A stretch of DNA of 64,000 nt. Origin: Nematostella vectensis (taxonomy: Eukaryota; Cnidaria; Anthozoa; Actiniaria; Edwardsiidae). The stretch is taken from assembly GCF_932526225.1 (NCBI RefSeq), contig NC_064041.1, positions 5,824,046 through 5,888,045 on the forward strand. Reading direction: 5' to 3'. This document shows, one piece after another, positions 57,611 to 64,000 of the stretch. The translations under genes were made by a program, and so were the position numbers. The notes below the pieces were generated by a model, which worked only from the letters and a program-made list of their open reading frames with translations, did not search any database and was not told the DNA's origin. How positions within the stretch are numbered: position 1 is the stretch's first letter; the number at the start of each line of letters is the position of its first letter.

Positions 57611-60600
57611 TTAACCGACTCTGCAAACAAGAAGAGATTAAAAAAATTATGAATACAATACAAACAGGGTATGGTAGTGCAGTATGGGTGGTTATTTCAG
57701 CATTAAAAAAAAGAAATGACATCAAACAGTAGAGAAAATGCCTGAATATGAGCTTCATATAATAAAACCATAAGCACACGCATATTCCGTTATTAGGCTT
57801 AGACTGATGCATACCCCCCCTTCTGGGATGGGAGTCTGTAGTCCATTGCATAAGGTAATGATGTTGAACATTTTTTTTTTCCTTTTTTATTTAACACTTT
57901 CTTTCTTCCGTATATCTTTCATCTTTTCATAATGCAGCAGGCAGCATCAATCTCTGACCTTTCTAATTGAAAAAAAGCAACGCTGTGTCATACCAAGATC
58001 GGGTTAAGAGTTGTCAATGCGGTCGCCAGTCATCATCGTATAATACATGTTGGCCGGTCCTCAACCCCCCCCCCCCTCCCCCCTCCACGCGCGCTCGTAA
58101 TGGCGGCTGTGTTTATTTATGGAAACACTAAACAAACGCCTTCGTCTCAGTTTCCTTATATCATACCTGCCGTTGCCACAGTAGCACGCGGGATTCATGG
58201 GAACCTCGGGCAGCTTGTACACGTAGTAGCCCCCGCAATTACTCACTTGGAGTCGCACCTTTTCATTATCGTATAACACATGTTGGCCGGTCCTCAACCC
58301 CCCCCCCCCCCCCCCTCCACGCGCGCTCGTAATGGCGGCTGTGTTTATTTATGGAAACACTAAACAAACGCCTTCGTCTCAGTTTCCTTATATCATACCT
58401 GCCGTTGCCACAGTAGCGCGCGGGATTCAAGGGAACCTCGGGCAGCTTGTACACGTAATAGCCCCCGCAATTACGCACTTGGATTCGCACCTTTTTATTA
58501 TAACAATCGTTCTTGCCATTTTCGGAGTCAGAAAAAAAGACCTTGTAAAAATACAAACAGTAGTTACGGAAACGCACGGCATGGATAAACATTGTGATTC
58601 CCCCCCCCCCCCCCCCCCCCCCCTACAGCGATCCCCAGGGGGGATTCCCTATATCCATTGGACGGGAATCATCGTCGTATCTTTTTAGGGTGTAAATATA
58701 GAGCCTTATATATTTTTAGGGGTGACAATGAAAATGCCCAGATTTTTTTTTTAACTAGGTATATTTTAGGGTGCTATTATGCTATTAGCTCAACCCCTCC
58801 CCCTCCCCGGTCAGCGGTCCCCCTTAAAGATCCTTACAGTGGATGCATATGCTCCCTATTAGATAGTGAAAGAATTTGACATAAAATCTATATTTTGTTT
58901 GTGGCAAACATATCAACACCCCTATGTAACAAAGCTGGCAAGTTAAATTTCTCGGCAGGTTTTCTGTAAAAAGCCCATGCTGGCAAATTTTTCAGCAAGT
59001 CAGTGGAATTTCCCATAATTTTTTCATCTGTTTTTTTTTTGGGGGGGGGGGGGGGGGTGGGGAGGTTGGGATCAAGAACGACCGCCCTAGGGTGAATTCC
59101 TTTTCCTCTCGACTGCCCCTTGATATATAATAAGAATTATGAAAAGAAAAGTAATAGTATTGCGCTAACGTATTGCTACACACACTTATTGTGTCTACTG
59201 TCAGACAAGAGTCAAGCTAAAAACGGTCTTTTCCCCGCTTATTCTGCCAAGCCCGTTTCTTTGGCTGTGGTTTCGCTAGATAGAAGATAGGGACAGGGGG
59301 TCGGAATCTCCTAAACCATTCATGCGGTCTAATTAGATGACGTGCGGTCTAATTAGATGACGTGCGGTCTAACTAGATGACGGTCTAATTAGATGACGTG
59401 ACGCATCTTGATATTTACCGTTCGGTTCACTACTCCGTCTGTCACTCTTGGGTGTTCATCTTTCATCCATCCTGTTAAAATAGCATCGCAATGACGCGGG
59501 GGGACGCATGTTGTAGCAATGGCCGTCCCTGTGTTGCCGAGGAATCGGTACCAGAGGTTTCCAGCAAACATGTGATTTGTAGAGCCGTTATTGTCGGTTT
59601 TGAAAGGACCGTCTATGTTGGTGTAGTTTTGCGCCCGCGTCTCGTCATCAAACGTCATATATTGATCACACATTGGTTCTAGGATTTTAAATAAAAACTG
59701 ATTTAGAATAACGTGCCTCCCGTTCAATCCAGAGAAGTAGTCTACAGCACCGTTCAACCATTTTCAAAAGTATAAGCAAGAGTTGTGTTGGAATAAGGGG
59801 CAAAAGAAGAAACTAGAAAGGGTGACATTGGTTTTGAAGGGGGGGGGGATGTAAACGAAGAGAGAGGCACAAGGAATCTTAATCTCTGCCCCATTGAGTC
59901 CATTTTCGGAGAAAGAGGAAGAGAGGATGGTAATAAAATACCAAAGGAAGAACAAAAATACTTTAATAAAAGCAAATAACGTATGAAAAGACCCTTTATT
60001 CTGTAGGCAAACACAGTGTTGTCCTTGCCGACGCCATTACAGCAATGCGAAGAGCGGCCATCTTTGAAATATGTTGAGTGCGCATGCTCTCCACTCCAAC
60101 ACTCGCCCCAGTACTCTATGCCAAACCACAGGTATCCCTTCTTCTTGGCGAGCTCGGCACATGGCCTGATGACTTTGACCTCGAGTTCGCTTTCGTTCAT
60201 GTGAAGCGCGTCGTGGAAGGTTTTGAGGTGGACGGGAAATGGGCGGCCTCCTAGGGCACAGTGACGGTTCCTATAGCAACCAAGTTGTTCGAGGCCTGCT
60301 AATCAAACAGAAAAGGCTGATGCTTTAGGACATTTTTCTTTTTTCGTTTTTATTAGCTGAATTGGACAAGAATTGTAATATACGAAATAGATGCCCAATG
60401 GTTGCATGCGTAAACGGGCACTAGGCCCACGCAGGACAATAAAAATCACAATAAAAACTAGTTTTGGTGGTATCCACAGTCCCGTGTGATGCTCCATGTG
60501 CAGGGCAGGAGTTCTGCCTTATTGCAGTCGTTTTGGACTAAGAGACTAGCGACAAGAATAAAAAATATCTTCTAGTGTTGATATTATCCAGAACACCGCA

Positions 60601-61361
60601 GCGGAGCGTGATGCTAAAATATTTCCGACATACTGAATGCTCATTGGTTGAAACTTGTTGTCACCACACGTGATAATAAATATGATATCAACTCCGGTGG
60701 CAGTAAATAGATCGGTTTTATCATTTTGATATCACCTAGTATGACGCGAATGATTTCCCAACAAAATTGCCCTGCACTGTTTAATAGATGAGTCTTGTAC
60801 ATATTGATGGAGAATTACTCTCCAGCGCAGATTCTTGCTAAAAGCTTTCGTGTTTTGAGCGGCTCTCTGGATTACTGGTACAAAAATACTTCATGACATC
60901 CACCGAAGTACTAGCCTTTTCTAATGAATATGTCAAATGAAAGAACATTGGAAACCCGGGATTATGCATAAATTTGAAAATAGGTATAATAATGTAACTA
61001 AGCTATAACTAACGTAGATTACTATTTGTCTAATCTGCTACTACCTCTAGCAATATTCCGACCTTTTTTGGGGTATTCTGGAAAATCATAGATCATTCAA
61101 ATATACCAGTATCGACACTCTTTACGAAAGCCTTGTAAAGCAGAAAGGCTTCAGAAAGAAATTCTTCCATCTAGGAAATTTAGTGGCATTTTGGCTCAAG
61201 ATATTAAAGAAAAGTAAAATTAACCCTACGGTCAATCGGAATTGTCACCCAACTAAATGGACTACTGTACTATGAGAAACATTACCGTTGTCATAGTTGC
61301 CTTGGATTACGAGCACCAAGAGACATTGAAGCAGAGCCGAGAAGGCGATGGAAGACTTCAT
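57611..61361 (-). CDS. Secreted GCY-type Cys domain plus D8C protein B, five exons
   Basis: Exons 61361-61286, 60295-59993, 59678-59419, 58541-58399 and 57620-57611 (stop TAA 57611-57613). Exon 1 is a signal peptide (MKSSIAFSALLQCLLVLVIQ). Exon 2 begins GLEQLGCYRNRHC and has RPCAELAKKKGYLWFGIEYW then GECWSGEHAH, the same module as gene A. Exons 3-4 make the D8C domain: FAGNLWYRFLGNTGTAIATT, CDAILTGWMKDEHP, VRIQVRNCGGYYVYKLPEV and YCGNG. The last exon adds only RVG. Exon phases match gene A, supporting common descent. Oddities: the donor after exon 2 (AAGG/GTCTTT) is weak; the exon 2 acceptor is a CAG-type tandem site; a D8C Cys (VCFH in relatives) is Phe; and the 3' part of exon 4 is duplicated downstream. 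Confidence 0.75.
58036..58499. repeat. Tandem duplication (period ~232) of the D8C exon end and its donor
   Basis: 58268-58499 and 58036-58267 are near-identical, each with a C run, CACGCGCGCTCGTAATGGCG and the minus-strand coding end KLPEVP-(L/M)-NPA-x-YCGNG plus donor GTATGATATAAGG. The downstream copy (donor at 58166) has changes R to S and R to C and lacks the exon's own acceptor. Confidence 0.92.
59324..59396 (+). repeat. Short tandem repeat (GCGGTCTAATTAGATGACGT)n
   Basis: About four units of 20 bases, one shortened, directly downstream of the donor of gene B exon 3 at 59418. Confidence 0.9.
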
Positions 61362-63405
61362 CTCTGTCCACAAAAAAAAGCAGAGTAAAGAAACAAGATC
61401 CCTTTCCGTTGACCTACAAAACTTTGAGTCATCGAAAAATATAGTGATGCAAAAAATGATATATATATTTTCTAGTTGAGATTATTAATCATAATGCATA
61501 CGATTGCACGATTGCATTTGATAGTAAAGTCAGCTTATTATTTTTCTAGCTTATGGTACTGACTGCCAAAAAATATCGAGAACATAAGCAACGTAAGTTA
61601 ACAAAACAGAAAAAGGCAGAAACTGTGTAAAAATAAAAGCCTGTCGTTATGGGGCGCAGTTAATGTTTGCAGTGCAAGAAAGTAAAGAAAACATCACTAA
61701 CCTTTAAATTCCGGTTAAATTCCGGGCTGTCTCTCTCTCTCTGTTGCGTAAAAAGCTGTAGTCTGCAGGTTGTCATTCAGTACAAATGCACACAGCCACT
61801 TAAATCTTCACTTGATCCGTAAAAGGCACCAAGGCTATTAATAACATTCAAGTCATTTTAATGACATTTGAAAAAAGTTCAATCTATGTCAACTGCAATT
61901 TTACGAAAGCAAACAAGCCATAAAATTAGCGTCCGGTTTTCGTATCTTTTCTTCCTTTTTTTACCGACTATTTAATTAATTCACTTTTTGTCTATCTCTA
62001 TCTTTATAATAGTAATAAAAAAAATACAATTTTCAACCCAATGCCTGCAAGCTTTTACGAAAAGGTTATGGCTTTAGATGCACAAGTCCATGTTTTCATG
62101 TTTGCTCCCCCCAATAAAGTTATACTTTAATCATATGGTTATAGCTCAGATAAATCGTTGTCTACATTGCATTGGCTACAACCAGAGAAACAGAGCAAAG
62201 GTTGGAAGACCTTAACATTTACATTGCAAGTTATGTTTTAATGGACTCACTTAATTTGAACTATTATCATATCTATATTAAGAATTTAACCAAGCCATTC
62301 ATACGGTTTAATAATGCTTGGATAAAACGTTGAAATTGAATTGTAACCGGAGAATAAAGCGAGGGTAATATTTGGTTCAAAGTTTAATGAGGTAATTTCT
62401 TCGTCCGCATGATAAAAAAACAAAGTGATGCTCTTGCCCAATACTGCAGACCGTAGACAGGCCAGACTTGTCCCAATCATAAAGGAGGAAGAGGGATTGT
62501 TAAGGGATGGGGGAGATTGAGTGAGGAGTAGAAAGAGATACATGGAATGCTCTCGTTTTCATTTATCCGCAGGCGCACTTGTACAGGCGGTGGAAGGGTT
62601 GGGGAGCGGAGGAGAAGTGAAGGGGATAATGAGTGAGAAGGAGGAGAAGTTAGGAGGAGATTGCTATAGGCTATAGGCTATAATGCATGTAGCCCGTATG
62701 AACAACGTATGTATAAATAGGCTCTAGGCCATATCAACCCAGTCTATGAACACACTAAATGATTTCCATATCGAAGATAATCCTAAAGCAGTTTTGTTTG
62801 ACATTTTCGATGTTTTTTTCGTTGTAAATTCCAGCGTTGCATTGTGGAGCATCAATGACCGAGCCATTACACATTACGAACGTTTTCGAATTTTCTTTCT
62901 AACCTTGTTTGAAAAAATAAAATGCTAAGATCTACGTGCAAATAAAACGCTTCAAGATCTACGTGCATACGTGCATATGGTATATAAATTATATATATAT
63001 ATATATGGTATATAAATTCTTATTATAATTAACAATTTTTAACAAATTAATAACATTAGATTTACTATAGAGCTCATATCGGGATTAATTTGCACAAAAA
63101 GTATCATCATTTTGAAAAACACACTTGTACAAAAAAAATCCCAAATTGAAACGAGAAAACGATTATCACTCATGATTACGTATGATTACTTATTCATAAT
63201 CCCTCTATTGTCCTCTATACTACTCTTACTTACCCTGTATAACGTTTTGCACGACATGACTTTTTTAATCGCTTCATCGAATCCTTACAAAAGGTTTCAA
63301 CAAATGCATTTTATCTGCTTTGTCATTCCCTTTTAGCGTACCATCGGCACGCCACCATCCCTCTTAAGCCCCTCAACTAAAATAGTCTTGCAGCAAAGGT
63401 TATAC
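61362..63405. other. Region between gene B start and the gene C exon
   Basis: AT-rich with a (CT)n run at 61732, a purine-rich patch (62580-62660) and a (TA)n run at about 62990. I looked for D8C exons continuing gene C towards lower coordinates and found none. Nothing else is recognised. Confidence 0.5.
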
Positions 63406-63729
63406 CTGCGTCAGGCATTCTGTAGACGGCGATCTCGAGGTCCCCACCCACGTGATACTTTTTACACTCGGAGTCTTTCTCAGTTTTGCCGTAATCTGCG
63501 TAGGTGAGATGCGCCCGCGGTCCGCTCCAGCATTCTCCCCAAAACTGAACTCCAAAGTAAAGGAATCCATGTTTCTCTGTCTCCGCGGCGCAGTTCCGCA
63601 CGACGGCGTCAAACTCATCTTGGTTCCACTCTTTAAGGTACTCTTTTGTGCGGTAGCTTGCGAGAAATTGCGGCATTGGACGGTCGCCATAAGCTTTGTA
63701 ACAGCCTACAAACTCTGGCTTTTGAAGCC
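63406..63729 (-). CDS. Gene C: near-identical copy of the gene A GCY-domain exon (partial gene)
   Basis: One 324-base exon, the same length and phases as gene A exon 2, with acceptor CGCACAG and donor GTATAAC. Only a handful of bases differ; protein changes include YDDY to YADY, GGDFEI to GGDLEI and YRLLGAG to YRMPDAG. The flanking intron (63782 onward, CTCCCTAGCTTTGCGCAT) also matches gene A intron 1 (~55206). The signal-peptide exon would lie beyond the window. No D8C exon follows, so it is either a truncated duplicate or a gene with a different 3' end. Confidence 0.75.
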
Positions 63730-64000
63730 CTGTGCGAAAAAGAATAGTTCAATTTAGTCGGATAAAAATGATTGTATATGGTGCTGTATACTCCCTAGCT
63801 TTGCGCATGCGTGGGCAGGATATGGATCTGTGATGGAATCTCAGGAAGATAGATAAGTGCTCTACTAAATATTTTACTCTGGCTTATGTTTTGGTAAGTT
63901 ATTATACGGTAAAATACCAGGAGCAGCAATTTCGTATTTCAATGATATTGAAGGAAAAAAAAGTGAATTAGCAAATAAGTTTAAAACAAATCAGAAGACA

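Noticed and set aside
1-64000. tRNA, rRNA or snRNA genes
   Set aside because: I looked for tRNA-like box words and cloverleaf-type spacing and noticed none; a covariance-model scan would be decisive.

Overview
This is nuclear DNA of an animal. Genes are split by AG/GT introns of roughly 100 to 5000 bases, the non-coding part is AT-rich, and it is full of short inverted-repeat transposons, minisatellites and long G or C runs. The gene content (alkylglycerol monooxygenase, a TTC28-like TPR/CHAT protein, calumenin, a FAXC homologue, and secreted proteins pairing a GCY-type Cys domain with a uromodulin-like D8C domain) fits a cnidarian, probably an anthozoan. The species is inference. No tRNA, rRNA, CRISPR array or bacterial operon was seen.

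Layout, left to right. 858-6509 (+): last nine coding exons of AGMO. 8416-11693 (-): five-exon SET-domain protein with a signal peptide and an altered active site. 12071-24620 (+): fourteen-exon TTC28-like protein. 25237-28529 (-): four-exon calumenin ending in HDEF. 32347-33099 (-): DUF1771/Smr protein. 33560-43963 (+): eleven-exon class I/II aminotransferase whose second intron holds an intact antisense non-LTR retrotransposon (34557-37703). 45283-51423 (-): two-exon FAXC/GST-fold gene with two dead LINE fragments in its intron. 52504-55695, 57611-61361 and 63406-63729 (all -): a cluster of D8C-type secreted protein genes, the last a near-identical partial copy of the first. The SET/TTC28 and Smr/aminotransferase pairs are divergent and each shares a short upstream region.

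I joined exons by hand from splice consensus and reading phase. The multi-exon models stay in frame from end to end and give plausible family lengths. First exons, weak donors and UTRs remain uncertain.

The most unusual signal is a repeated pattern: tandem duplications and minisatellites whose repeat unit includes an exon boundary. Examples are the donor of AGMO coding exon 8 in this window, the donor of calumenin exon 2, the donor of aminotransferase exon 8, the acceptor of aminotransferase exon 11, the donor of a D8C exon, and the stop codon of the Smr gene. Second, three enzyme-family genes (aminotransferase, SET, CHAT) each lack expected catalytic residues. Third, four short transposons with CAGGGG termini all have 5-bp target duplications and mostly carry poly-G runs.
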